This document shows, one piece after another, positions 1 through 7,971 of a stretch of 64,000 nt of DNA. The position numbers and the translations under genes were made by a program. Below the pieces are notes generated by a model. That model made no database searches and had not been told where the DNA came from. It saw nothing but the letters and a program-made list of their open reading frames with translations. Within the stretch, counting starts at the first letter, position 1. Each line of letters opens with the position of its first letter. Source of the stretch: Flavobacterium hibisci. GTDB taxonomy: Bacteria; Bacteroidota; Bacteroidia; Flavobacteriales; Flavobacteriaceae. The DNA lies in the NCBI RefSeq assembly GCF_020026925.1, contig NZ_JAIQDW010000004.1, positions 237,263 through 301,262 of the forward strand. The letters are read 5' to 3'.

Positions 1-1
1 T

Positions 2-112
2 TCCATGATCTTGACCAATGCAACGGGTGTCGGAAATGCGCAACCACGATTTTATTATCCTGGTTTGCCCATAAATTATTACGGAATTGTCTCATTGAAT
101 TACGTATTTTAG
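2..112 (+). CDS. C-terminal end of a TonB-dependent outer membrane receptor (partial)
   Basis: The frame starting at base 2 stays open for 36 codons and ends with TAG. The peptide runs through QPRFYYPGLPINYYGIVSLNYVF. An aromatic C-terminal residue after alternating hydrophobic residues is the usual last strand of a TonB-dependent receptor barrel, and YYPGLPINYYG is typical of this family in Bacteroidetes. Only the tail is present, so the ligand cannot be inferred. Other beta-barrel proteins also end this way. Confidence 0.6.
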   Translation, partial: SMILTNATGVGNAQPRFYYPGLPINYYGIVSLNYVF

Positions 113-134
113 CAAAGTATTTAAACTTCTAAAA

Positions 135-686
135 ATGCTTTCTGAATTACAGGAAAAACTGAATTATGTAAATGCTTACAGGGAAAATCGGCTAAGTGCA
201 GCACAATATGTTTTAGAAAATCATTCGCTTTTTAGCGAATTAGTTTCAATCTGTTTTACACCTTCAGACAAAAACAATCATAAAGCCTGCTGGATTTTAG
301 AATTTGTTTCTTACGAAGAATTACTTTGGCTGCAGCCACACCTTGATTTTTTCTGCTCAAATTTAAAAGTTTTGAAAGATGAAAGTGCAATGCGTCCAAT
401 TGCAAAAGTCGTTCAGCTGTTAGTCAAATCACATTATCAAAAAGAGGGAAACAAAATCTGTTTATCTGAAGAAAATATACAGGATTGTATCGAAGCGAGT
501 TTTGACTGGCTGATTAGTGATGTAAAAGTGGCTACAAAAGCTTACTCGATAAGAACTTTATATCTTTTAGGAAAACATTATAACTGGATTCATCCTGAAC
601 TAAAAATCATTCTTGATAAAGATTTTGGAGATCATTCCGCAGCATACAAAGCTGTGGCAAAAGAAGTTTTGAAGAAAATTAAATAA
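135..686 (+). CDS. Small all-helical protein, HEAT-repeat-like, function unknown
   Basis: A 183-residue protein with no signal peptide or membrane segment. It begins 22 bases after the receptor stop codon. The sequence is a run of amphipathic helices, including LFSELVSICF, ACWILEFVSYEELLWLQPHLDFF, MRPIAKVVQLLVKSHY and VATKAYSIRTLYLLGKHY, which resembles HEAT or armadillo-type helical pairs. The end, AAYKAVAKEVLKKIK, is strongly basic. It is cytoplasmic and probably binds another macromolecule, but no catalytic motif is visible. I do not recognise a named family. Confidence 0.6.
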   Translation: MLSELQEKLNYVNAYRENRLSAAQYVLENHSLFSELVSICFTPSDKNNHKACWILEFVSYEELLWLQPHLDFFCSNLKVLKDESAMRPIAKVVQLLVKSHYQKEGNKICLSEENIQDCIEASFDWLISDVKVATKAYSIRTLYLLGKHYNWIHPELKIILDKDFGDHSAAYKAVAKEVLKKIK

Positions 687-699
687 CACCTCTTGAATT

Positions 700-731
700 T
701 TTACGTATATTTGTAAAAACTTTACGTATAT
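700..731. promoter_or_regulatory. Direct repeats upstream of the toxin-antitoxin pair, possible autoregulatory operator
   Basis: The 11-mer TTTACGTATAT occurs at 700-710 and again at 721-731, where it overlaps the antitoxin start codon. The copies are exactly 21 bases apart, two helical turns, and each contains the palindrome TACGTA. Ribbon-helix-helix antitoxins usually bind such repeats as paired dimers and repress their own operon. Binding here is inferred. Confidence 0.5.
706..713 (+). promoter_or_regulatory. Bacteroidetes -7 promoter element for the toxin-antitoxin operon
   Basis: TATATTTG fits the Bacteroidetes TAnnTTTG element. It overlaps the first direct repeat, so an antitoxin bound there would block the promoter. 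The predicted transcript would start about 10 bases before the ATG. No clear -33 TTTG is visible. Confidence 0.45.
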
Positions 732-978
732 GAATACTAAACTCACATTATCTTTAGAAAAAGAAGTTATCGAGCAGGCAAAATCGTATGCTAAAAAAAC
801 GGGCAGAAGCTTATCTGAACTGGTAGAAAGCTATTTTAAAAATCTGACCGAAAAGGAACAAACTTACGATGACATTCATCCAAAAGTTAAAAAACTGATT
901 GGAATTGTTACACTTCCAGACGACTTTGATGAAGAAAAAGTACGAGAAGAACATTACAGGGAAAAGTACGGTCTATGA
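730..978 (+). CDS. Ribbon-helix-helix antitoxin, DUF6364-like
   Basis: An 82-residue protein. Residues 1-40 (MNTKLTLSLEKEVIEQAKSY, then AKKTGRSLSELVESYFKNLT) form a ribbon-helix-helix DNA-binding domain: one beta strand, then two helices. Small antitoxins of the DUF6364 type paired with PIN toxins have this N-terminus. The C-terminal half (DDIHPKVKKLIGIVTLPDDF and following) is acidic and is probably the toxin-neutralising tail. The stop codon overlaps the toxin start in an ATGA, so translation is coupled. It probably represses its own promoter through the direct repeats upstream. Confidence 0.8.
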   Translation: MNTKLTLSLEKEVIEQAKSYAKKTGRSLSELVESYFKNLTEKEQTYDDIHPKVKKLIGIVTLPDDFDEEKVREEHYREKYGL

Positions 979-1388
979 AAAATGTATTTATCGATACCAA
1001 TATTCTGATGGATATTTTTGCCAACAGGCAGCCTTTCGTTCATAATTCCTTACGAATTTATACTTTAGGCGTTGACAAAAAAATTCAGCTTTTCTCGACA
1101 TCAAACACTATTATTACATTGCATTATCTTTTAAAAAGGTTAATTCCTGAAGAAAAGATAAGAATGGCATTAGATGAGATTACACAAAACATAGAGATAA
1201 TTCCTGTTGATGCAACGATTATAAAAAAAAGTCTAAAATCGAATCACAAAGATTTTGAAGATGCGATTCAGATTACATCGGCACAATCGATACATAACAT
1301 GGATTGCATTGTAACCAGAGACATTAAAGATTTTAAATTTTCAGAAATTAATGTCTTTACACCAGACGAATTTCTAAACATACTATAA
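975..1388 (+). CDS. PIN-domain ribonuclease toxin (VapC-like)
   Basis: A 137-residue PIN domain. The metal-binding acidic residues are visible: Asp in FIDTN near residue 7, the Asp/Glu cluster in DFEDAIQ near 93, and Asp in TRDIKDF near 115. PIN toxins of type II modules cut RNA, often tRNA or rRNA, until the antitoxin binds. The start overlaps the antitoxin stop by four bases. The gene ends only 5 bases before purK, so read-through into purK is possible and the module may sit inside an older purine operon. The target RNA cannot be told from the sequence. Confidence 0.8.
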   Translation: MKNVFIDTNILMDIFANRQPFVHNSLRIYTLGVDKKIQLFSTSNTIITLHYLLKRLIPEEKIRMALDEITQNIEIIPVDATIIKKSLKSNHKDFEDAIQITSAQSIHNMDCIVTRDIKDFKFSEINVFTPDEFLNIL

Positions 1389-1393
1389 AAAAA

Positions 1394-2548
1394 ATGAATT
1401 ATTTTTCTTCTGATTTTAAATTAGGAATATTAGGCGGCGGACAATTAGGTAAAATGCTTTTGTTCGACACCAGAAAATTTGATATACAAACGTACGTTTT
1501 AGATCCAAGTGACGAAGCACCTAGCAAAATTGCTTGTAATAAATTCTTTCAGGGCGATTTAATGGATTATGATACAGTTTACAATTTCGGAAAACAAGTC
1601 GATGTTTTGACTTTCGAAATCGAATTGGTAAACCTTGACGCTTTAACACAATTAGAAAATGAAGGTTTAAAAGTATATCCATCTCCAAAAACCTTAAAAG
1701 GAATTCAGAATAAAGGCGTTCAAAAAGATTTTTATGCTGCACATAATATCCCAACTGCAACATATAAAAGATTCGAAAATTTAGAAAATCTAAAATCTGC
1801 CGTTTCATCAAACGAAGTTGCCTTGCCATTTGTATGGAAATGTACTGAATTTGGTTATGATGGAAATGGCGTAAAAATAGTTCGCCAAGTTTCCGATTTA
1901 GATACGCTTCCAAATGTAGAATGTATTGCCGAAACTATGGTTCCTTTTAAAAACGAACTGGCGGTAATTGTCTGCAGAAATCCATCAGGAGAGATCAAAA
2001 CCTATCCGGTTGTCGAAATGGAATTTCACCCAGAAGCCAATCAGGTAGAATACGTAATCTGCCCGGCAAGAATCGATGATAAAGTCGCTGAAAAAGCCAG
2101 AGCAATTGCCTTAAACGTTTCTGAAAACTTCAATCACGTTGGACTTCTGGCAGTTGAAATGTTCCAGACTGCAGATGATGAAATTTTGGTTAACGAAGTA
2201 GCCCCACGTCCACACAATTCAGGACATTATTCTATTGAAGCAAGTTATACATCCCAATTCGAAAATCATTTACGTGCCATTCTAGATCTTCCGTTAGGAA
2301 ACACAGAAAGTAAAGTTGCCGGAATCATGGTAAATTTAGTCGGCGCCGAAGGTTTTTCCGGAGATGTGGTTTATGAAAACATCGAAACCATTTTAGGATG
2401 GAACGGCGTTACACCACATATTTACGGTAAAAAACAAACGCGTCCTTTCAGAAAAATGGGTCACGTAACTATTGTGAATGAGAATATGCAAGAAGCGAGA
2501 CGAATTGCTGAGGAAGTTAAAAACACAATTAAAGTGATTAGCGCTTAG
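1394..2548 (+). CDS. purK: N5-carboxyaminoimidazole ribonucleotide synthase PurK
   Basis: 384 residues, an ATP-grasp enzyme that uses ATP and bicarbonate to turn AIR into N5-CAIR in purine biosynthesis. The N-terminal GILGGGQLGKML (about 11-22) is the PurK opening motif. Other marks are PFVWKCTEFGYDGNGVKIV in the ATP-grasp domain and EVAPRPHNSGHYSIEA, with the metal-binding Glu and Asn. The length is normal. The product goes to PurE, encoded next, 178 bases downstream past a large inverted repeat. Confidence 0.95.
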   Translation: MNYFSSDFKLGILGGGQLGKMLLFDTRKFDIQTYVLDPSDEAPSKIACNKFFQGDLMDYDTVYNFGKQVDVLTFEIELVNLDALTQLENEGLKVYPSPKTLKGIQNKGVQKDFYAAHNIPTATYKRFENLENLKSAVSSNEVALPFVWKCTEFGYDGNGVKIVRQVSDLDTLPNVECIAETMVPFKNELAVIVCRNPSGEIKTYPVVEMEFHPEANQVEYVICPARIDDKVAEKARAIALNVSENFNHVGLLAVEMFQTADDEILVNEVAPRPHNSGHYSIEASYTSQFENHLRAILDLPLGNTESKVAGIMVNLVGAEGFSGDVVYENIETILGWNGVTPHIYGKKQTRPFRKMGHVTIVNENMQEARRIAEEVKNTIKVISA

Positions 2549-2575
2549 TAATTAATCGTATTATAAAAAATATAG

Positions 2576-2660
2576 TTGCCACGAATTACACAAATTTTCA
2601 CAAATTTTTCTTTAATGAATTTTAAATTTAATTCGTGTGAATTTGTGTAATTCGTGGCAA
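2576..2660. repeat. Perfect 21-bp inverted repeat between purK and purE
   Basis: TTGCCACGAATTACACAAATT at 2576-2596 is matched by its exact reverse complement at 2640-2660, with a further partly matching inner pair (TTCACA and GTGTGAA) around an AT-rich centre. Such self-complementary intergenic units are common in flavobacterial genomes. The transcript would fold into a long hairpin. There is no open frame. Confidence 0.8.
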
Positions 2661-2726
2661 AAAACAAATAACTTTAGATTTCAGCTTATCAACTTGAAAC
2701 CTGAAACTTGAAACAAACAAAAAAAC

Positions 2727-3212
2727 ATGAGCAAAGTAGCTATTATAATGGGAAGCATCTCAGACATGCCAGTCATGCAGGATGCAATCGACATATTAAA
2801 ACAATTCAATATTGAAGTTGAGGTAGATATTGTTTCGGCACACAGAACGCCTGAGAAATTATTCGATTTCAGTAAAAATGCACATACTCGCGGGATTTCG
2901 GTGATTATTGCCGGAGCTGGTGGTGCGGCACATTTACCGGGAATGGTAGCTTCGATGTCTCCGCTTCCTGTAGTTGGGGTTCCGGTTAAATCAAGCAACT
3001 CAATTGACGGCTGGGATTCTGTTTTATCGATTTTGCAAATGCCGGGCGGAGTTCCTGTTGCGACTGTCGCGTTAAATGGTGCAAAAAATGCCGGAATTTT
3101 AGCAGCACAAATCATCGGAAGCCATGACAAAAAAGTTTTGGACACGATTATTGCCTACAAGGAAGAATTGAAAGCGGCGGTAAATAAAGCGGCTGAAGGT
3201 TTGAAGAAGTAA
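2727..3212 (+). CDS. purE: N5-carboxyaminoimidazole ribonucleotide mutase PurE, class I
   Basis: 161 residues. PurE moves the carboxyl group of N5-CAIR to give CAIR, the step after PurK. Diagnostic motifs are MGSISDMPVM near the N-terminus, SAHRTPEKLFDF (the catalytic His region) and AGAGGAAHLPGMVASMSPLPVVGVP. The purK-purE pairing supports class I PurE, which needs PurK, over class II, which uses CO2 directly. The length is normal. A T-rich hairpin follows the gene. Confidence 0.95.
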   Translation: MSKVAIIMGSISDMPVMQDAIDILKQFNIEVEVDIVSAHRTPEKLFDFSKNAHTRGISVIIAGAGGAAHLPGMVASMSPLPVVGVPVKSSNSIDGWDSVLSILQMPGGVPVATVALNGAKNAGILAAQIIGSHDKKVLDTIIAYKEELKAAVNKAAEGLKK

Positions 3213-3236
3213 TTTCACAGAGATACACAAAAGTTA

Positions 3237-3277
3237 CACAGAGACACACAAAGATTTTGTGAATCTCTGTGTTTTTT
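3237..3277 (+). terminator. Hairpin with T run after purE
   Basis: ACACAGAGA (3237-3245) pairs with TCTCTGTGT (3264-3272) and the second arm runs into six T. Nearby copies of CACAGAGA and TACACA suggest that the terminator was built from a dispersed repeat unit. Confidence 0.6.
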
Positions 3278-3362
3278 CTTTGTGGAACTTTGCGAAATAA
3301 TCTTAACGAATCATTATTATTATTTTTTAAAGAAAAACTTAACTTTGAGAAAAAATGATAAA

Positions 3363-3572
3363 ATGATTATTAAACCTTCTAAAATAGAATTAACAAAGAA
3401 TGATAGTCATTTCATTCATGAAATAGGCGACAAAACTCCGCGAAATGAAGCTCTCTCAGAATTGCTAAAACAAAAAATAGATGAAGCTATTTATTCTTTA
3501 GACAATAACAAAGGTATCTCTAATGATTTGGTTATGGAAGAAACTAAAAATCGTTATCCAAAATATTTTTAA
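3363..3572 (+). CDS. Small protein of unknown function
   Basis: The frame is open from 3282, but TAACTTTG at 3340-3347 fits the local -7 promoter element, so I place the start at the first in-frame ATG after it, 3363. That gives about 69 residues, MIIKPSKIELTKND to the end YPKYF. It is charged and soluble, with one helix (ALSELLKQKIDEAIYSL). Size and composition recall antitoxins of small addiction modules, but no toxin gene follows. It may be a lone antitoxin or an unrelated small protein. Confidence 0.4.
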   Translation: MIIKPSKIELTKNDSHFIHEIGDKTPRNEALSELLKQKIDEAIYSLDNNKGISNDLVMEETKNRYPKYF

Positions 3573-3592
3573 TTAATGAATTCTAAACCCAT

Positions 3593-3609
3593 AAGGTTTT
3601 GAAAACCTT
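3593..3609. repeat. Short palindrome, likely intergenic repeat fragment
   Basis: AAGGTTTT and AAAACCTT face each other around one G, between imperfect flanks (aaaccc and gcaggat). A similar unit is at 13434-13459. It lies 20 bases before the M3 peptidase start codon. Confidence 0.5.
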
Positions 3610-3629
3610 GCAGGATAAAAAATTACACT

Positions 3630-5657
3630 ATGAGCGTATTAACACAATACTTCAACACCAAACACAACACTGCCCCTTTTTTGCAAATAAAAATCGAAGA
3701 TTATTTTCCGGCTTTTCAGGAAGGAATTGCTTTGGCGAAAGCCGAAATTGATGCGATTGTAAATAATCCTGAAGTACCAACTTTTGAGAATACTATTCTG
3801 GCAATGGAATTTTCGGGTGAGATTCTGGATCGTCTTTCGAGTATTTTCTTCAATCTAAATTCGGCTGAAACGAATGACGAAATGCAGAAAATTGCTCAGG
3901 AAGTTTCGCCTTTATTAGCTGAATTCGGAAATGACATTACACTAAATGCGGAATTATTCGCCAAAATAAAAGCAGTTTACAATCAAAAGGAAAGTCTGAA
4001 CCTCAACCCGGAACAAACTACACTTTTAGATAAAAAATACAAGAGTTTCTCCAGAAACGGAGCTAATCTTGCCGAAGACAAAAAAGACCGCTTACGCGAA
4101 ATTGACAAAGAATTATCGAAATTGAGTTTGCAATTTGGCGAAAATGTTTTGGCAGAAACCAATAACTTCGAATTGCATTTAACGGATGAAAGCGATTTAG
4201 CCGGATTACCGGAAGGCACAATCGAAGCTGCCCGATTACTAGCCAAAGAGAAAGAAAAAGAAGGCTGGATTTTCACTTTAGATCATCCAAGTTATGTTCC
4301 TTTTTTGACTTATGCTGATAATCGCGAACTGCGTAAAAAAATGGCGATTGCCTTTGGAGCAAAAGGTTTTCAAAAAAACGAATTCAATAACGAAGAAAAT
4401 GTTCTGAAAATTGCTAAACTTCGTCATGAAAGAGCCAATTTATTAGGGTATAAAACACATGCTCATTTTGTTCTGGAAGAAAGAATGGCGCAAAGTCCTG
4501 ATAAAGTTTTTACTTTTTTAAATGATTTATTGGCAAAGGCAAAACCGGCGGCTCAAAAAGAATTTGCTGAATTGACTGCTTTCGCAAAAGAGCTAGACGG
4601 AATTGAGCAATTGGAAAAATGGGACGGCGCTTATTATTCTGAAAAGTTAAAACAACAGCTTTTTAATTTAGATGATGAAAAGCTAAAACCTTACTTTCAG
4701 TTAGAAAAAGTTTTAGAGGGTGCTTTTACTGTTGCCAATAAACTTTTCGGATTAACATTTACCGAAGTTTTTGATATAGATAAATACCACGAAGAAGTAA
4801 TAACCTATGAAGTTCACGATGCTGATAATAATTTAGTTTCGATTTTCTACGCTGATTTTTTCCCAAGAAAAGGAAAAAGAAACGGCGCCTGGATGACTTC
4901 ATTCAAATCGCAATATGTAAAAGACGGTGTAAACGAAAGACCGCACATTTCGAACGTTTGCAACTTTACAAAACCAACCGAAACAAAGCCTTCCTTATTG
5001 ACTTTTAATGAAGTAACCACTTTATTCCACGAATTCGGTCATGGATTGCATGGAATGCTGGCGAATACAAACTACCCTAGTTTATCCGGAACTTCTGTTT
5101 TCTGGGATTTCGTAGAATTACCAAGTCAGATTATGGAAAACTGGTGTTACGAACCGGAAGCTTTGGCTTTATTCGCAAATCATTACGAAACGGGAGAAAT
5201 TATTCCGATTGAGTATGTTCAGAAAATTAAAGAAAGTGCGAGTTTTCAGGAAGGTTTGGCCACACTACGTCAATTAAGTTTTGGATTGTTAGATATGGCG
5301 TGGCACGGACAAGATCCAACCAATATTACAGATTTAAAATCATTCGAGACAGAACAATTTGCCAACACGCAATTGTATCCGGATGTAAAAGAAAATGCGA
5401 TGAGTACAGCATTTTCTCATATTTTTCAGGGCGGTTATTCTTCAGGATATTACAGTTACAAATGGGCGGAAGTTCTGGATGCTGATGCTTTTGAATACTT
5501 TCAGGAAAAAGGAATCTTCAATGAAGAAGTAGCGAAAAAATTCAAAGACAATGTACTTTCAAAAGGAGGAACAGAACATCCAATGACTTTATACAAGCGT
5601 TTCAGAGGTCAGGAACCAAAACCTGAGGCCCTGTTAAAGAGAGCGGGATTATTATAA
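3630..5657 (+). CDS. M3-family zinc oligopeptidase (dipeptidyl carboxypeptidase / oligopeptidase A type)
   Basis: 675 residues, the normal length for this family. The zinc site HEFGHGLH lies near residue 467 in TTLFHEFGHGLHGML, followed by the expected ENWCYEPEAL region with the third zinc ligand. There is no signal peptide, so the enzyme is cytoplasmic and probably degrades short peptides released by the major proteases. Family M3 contains both Dcp and OpdA; the sequence alone does not settle which specificity applies. A terminator hairpin follows closely. Confidence 0.9.
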   Translation: MSVLTQYFNTKHNTAPFLQIKIEDYFPAFQEGIALAKAEIDAIVNNPEVPTFENTILAMEFSGEILDRLSSIFFNLNSAETNDEMQKIAQEVSPLLAEFGNDITLNAELFAKIKAVYNQKESLNLNPEQTTLLDKKYKSFSRNGANLAEDKKDRLREIDKELSKLSLQFGENVLAETNNFELHLTDESDLAGLPEGTIEAARLLAKEKEKEGWIFTLDHPSYVPFLTYADNRELRKKMAIAFGAKGFQKNEFNNEENVLKIAKLRHERANLLGYKTHAHFVLEERMAQSPDKVFTFLNDLLAKAKPAAQKEFAELTAFAKELDGIEQLEKWDGAYYSEKLKQQLFNLDDEKLKPYFQLEKVLEGAFTVANKLFGLTFTEVFDIDKYHEEVITYEVHDADNNLVSIFYADFFPRKGKRNGAWMTSFKSQYVKDGVNERPHISNVCNFTKPTETKPSLLTFNEVTTLFHEFGHGLHGMLANTNYPSLSGTSVFWDFVELPSQIMENWCYEPEALALFANHYETGEIIPIEYVQKIKESASFQEGLATLRQLSFGLLDMAWHGQDPTNITDLKSFETEQFANTQLYPDVKENAMSTAFSHIFQGGYSSGYYSYKWAEVLDADAFEYFQEKGIFNEEVAKKFKDNVLSKGGTEHPMTLYKRFRGQEPKPEALLKRAGLL

Positions 5658-5688
5658 AGTTGCTAAGTGTCTTAAAAATGAAATACTG

Positions 5689-5716
5689 AAACCGAGGTAG
5701 AAATGCTTCGGTTTTT
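5689..5716 (+). terminator. Intrinsic terminator after the M3 peptidase
   Basis: AAACCGAGG pairs with CTTCGGTTT around an 8-base loop, with one G-T pair, followed by a run of T. Confidence 0.8.
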
Positions 5717-5786
5717 TTATTTGATTTTATCTAAAAATAAATTTAGTTATCTTCGTTATTGAACCTAATCTTATATTATATACATT

Positions 5787-6446
5787 TTGAAAAAATATTT
5801 TAAAATAGCGCTGTATCTAGCCATTATTGGATTGATTGCAATTGTTTCTGTAAATTATCACGTAAAATCATCGACCAAAAAATATATTCACTATTCTTTG
5901 AGAAAGTTTCCTAAAAATGACATTGGAATTATTTTTGGCGCCGGAATCAACGGAGACCAGCCAGGTAAATATTTAAAAGACAGGCTTGATGCAGGAATCC
6001 GTTTGTACAAAGCAAAAAGAATTAATAAAATATTGCTATCCGGAGATAATGGAAGTGAGAAATATGATGAATTGAGCGTAATGAAAAATTATTGTCAGCG
6101 ACATGGAGTTGACACCACAAAAATTTTTATTGATTACGCCGGTTTCGATACCTATTCTACCCTGTACAGAGCAAAACATATTTTTAAAATAAAAAAAGCA
6201 ACTTTAATTTCGCAGGAATATCATTTGAATCGCGCCCTTTATATTGGAAGAAGTCTTGGAATAAAATCAGCGGGTTATTCGGCTAACAAAGGAGAATATC
6301 GTGGTTACCAATATGTCAGATTCAGGGAATATATTTCGATATTCAAATCCTTTTTTGATGTTTTGCGAAATCGTGAGCCTCACTTTTTAGACAATTCAAT
6401 AAATATTAACGGTCCTTCAAATTATTCCAAGGAAGACAAACGATAA
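5787..6446 (+). CDS. SanA/YdcF-like DUF218 membrane-anchored protein
   Basis: 219 residues. One N-terminal membrane segment (about 5-24, IALYLAIIGLIAIVSV) is followed by a periplasmic DUF218 domain: IGIIFGAGIN, KDRLDAGIRLYKAKRINKILLSGDNG, YDELSVMKNY, AGFDTYSTLYRAKHIF and LISQEYHLNRALYIGRSLGI. This order is that of SanA (vancomycin high-temperature exclusion) and YdcF proteins, which affect the envelope barrier; their chemistry is poorly known. The frame begins with TTG, and no in-frame ATG lies before the domain, so TTG is the probable start. Confidence 0.8.
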   Translation: MKKYFKIALYLAIIGLIAIVSVNYHVKSSTKKYIHYSLRKFPKNDIGIIFGAGINGDQPGKYLKDRLDAGIRLYKAKRINKILLSGDNGSEKYDELSVMKNYCQRHGVDTTKIFIDYAGFDTYSTLYRAKHIFKIKKATLISQEYHLNRALYIGRSLGIKSAGYSANKGEYRGYQYVRFREYISIFKSFFDVLRNREPHFLDNSININGPSNYSKEDKR

Positions 6447-6454
6447 AAAAAACA

Positions 6455-6481
6455 AAACCCTACGAATTAACTGTAGGGTTT
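6455..6481 (+). terminator. Hairpin between convergent genes
   Basis: AAACCCTAC pairs with GTAGGGTTT around nine bases, between the SanA-like gene (+) and the antiporter gene (-). Short T/A runs on both sides could let it act in both directions. The T tract is weak. Confidence 0.5.
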
Positions 6482-6515
6482 GTAGTTTAAAGACAAAGAT
6501 CGAAATCTTCATTCT

Positions 6516-7778
6516 TTACTCTTTATCTAAAACCCGTTTTGCCAGTTTTCCAACTGTTAATCCTTGAACAACAATTGAGAATAAAACGACAATATAAGTT
6601 ACTTCGAGCAGCAGGTTTTTATATTCTCCTTCTGGCATGGAAAGTACAAGTGCAATAGAAACTCCACCGCGAATTCCGCCCCAGACCAGAACCATTAAAG
6701 AACCTTTGTTGTAGGCTGATCTGATTCCAAAAAACTTAAATATGTCGAAAAATTGCCAGGGTAAAACTATAGAGGTTAACCTTGAAAAAAGCACTATAAA
6801 AATAGCAACAAAACCTGTTAGTAATTGTTTGTTCAAATCTGGCAGCAATAACAATTCAAAACCAATAAATAAGAATAAAACAGCATTTAGTATTTCATCA
6901 ATAAGTTCCCAGAACTTTCCCAGATAGTCTTTAGTAACTTCGCTCATGGCTACTTTTTTACCATAATTTCCAATAATTAATCCGGCAACAACCATTGCCA
7001 GCGGGCTTGAAACGTGAAGACTTTGGGCAACTAAAAACCCTCCTGTTACAATCGAAAGTGTGATTAAAACAGAAACTTTATAATCATCTATTTTTTTCAT
7101 AACCTTCGATGCAGTAAATCCGAAAACAACTCCCAATAAAAGTCCGCCAATCCCTTCCTTAATAAATAACCAGGTAATCGAGCCTAAAGTTGCATCAAAT
7201 GCAGGATCAGTAGCCATTTTAAGAACAACCGCAAACATCACTACTGCTACTCCATCATTAAATAAAGATTCGCCAACGATTTTGGTTTCTATTCTTTTAG
7301 GGACTTTAGCCTCTTTTAAAACTCCCAACACCACAATTGGGTCAGTTGGAGATATTAATGTTCCAAAGACTAAACAAAATATATAAGGAATTTTTATTCC
7401 TAAAATTGGCGCAATGTAATAAAGCAGCATTGAAATGATTAAAGCTGATAGTACAACGCTTATAGTAGAATAAATCATAATGGGAACTTTCTGCTCTTTA
7501 AGATCAGACATATTTACATGAAGTGCCCCTGCAAATAAAAGGAAGTTCAACATTGCGCCCATTAAAATTGCATTGAAATCAAATTCTTTTATCAAATCAA
7601 AAAAATGTTTTGTAGTTGCAGGGAAATAAGAATCTCCTAAAAGACGAATCCCTACTGAAACCAGCATCGCAATAATCATGATTCCGATCGTGCCGGGGAG
7701 TTTTAAAAATCTTAGGTTTAAATAGGCGAAGAAAGAAGCCAGTACAATAAGTACCGAAAAGGTGTAGTATAATTCCAT
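6516..7778 (-). CDS. Na+/H+ antiporter, CPA1 family
   Basis: 420 residues with about twelve hydrophobic segments. CPA1 marks include CLVFGTLISPTDPIVVLGVLKE, where the Asp is the expected ion-site residue, and KIVGESLFNDGVAVVMF, with the Glu-Ser and Asn-Asp pair. The C-terminus LVWGGIRGGVSIALVLSMP is also typical. It exchanges sodium or potassium for protons across the inner membrane. No regulatory domain follows the membrane part, so it is a short NhaP-type antiporter. It stands alone, 193 bases from the next gene on the same strand. Confidence 0.9.
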   Translation of the reverse strand: MELYYTFSVLIVLASFFAYLNLRFLKLPGTIGIMIIAMLVSVGIRLLGDSYFPATTKHFFDLIKEFDFNAILMGAMLNFLLFAGALHVNMSDLKEQKVPIMIYSTISVVLSALIISMLLYYIAPILGIKIPYIFCLVFGTLISPTDPIVVLGVLKEAKVPKRIETKIVGESLFNDGVAVVMFAVVLKMATDPAFDATLGSITWLFIKEGIGGLLLGVVFGFTASKVMKKIDDYKVSVLITLSIVTGGFLVAQSLHVSSPLAMVVAGLIIGNYGKKVAMSEVTKDYLGKFWELIDEILNAVLFLFIGFELLLLPDLNKQLLTGFVAIFIVLFSRLTSIVLPWQFFDIFKFFGIRSAYNKGSLMVLVWGGIRGGVSIALVLSMPEGEYKNLLLEVTYIVVLFSIVVQGLTVGKLAKRVLDKE

Positions 7779-7971
7779 AAAAAGTGATTTTTACAAAAAT
7801 AGCTGCATCATTATCTAATCTAAAATTTGAAGGGCTGAATTAACAAAAAATTACAATTATAGACATAAAAACAGCGCTAAATCTATAATAAGTCCCAATC
7901 ATGTGATGAAAATCATTACGTAACATTTCCTGAAGAAAATCAATAAAGTAAATCTATAATTAAAAGTTCCC

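Noticed and set aside
3282..3362. Upstream extension of the small gene at 3363
   Set aside because: It would begin before the likely promoter element at 3340-3347 and adds a Tyr-rich stretch encoded by intergenic repeat DNA.
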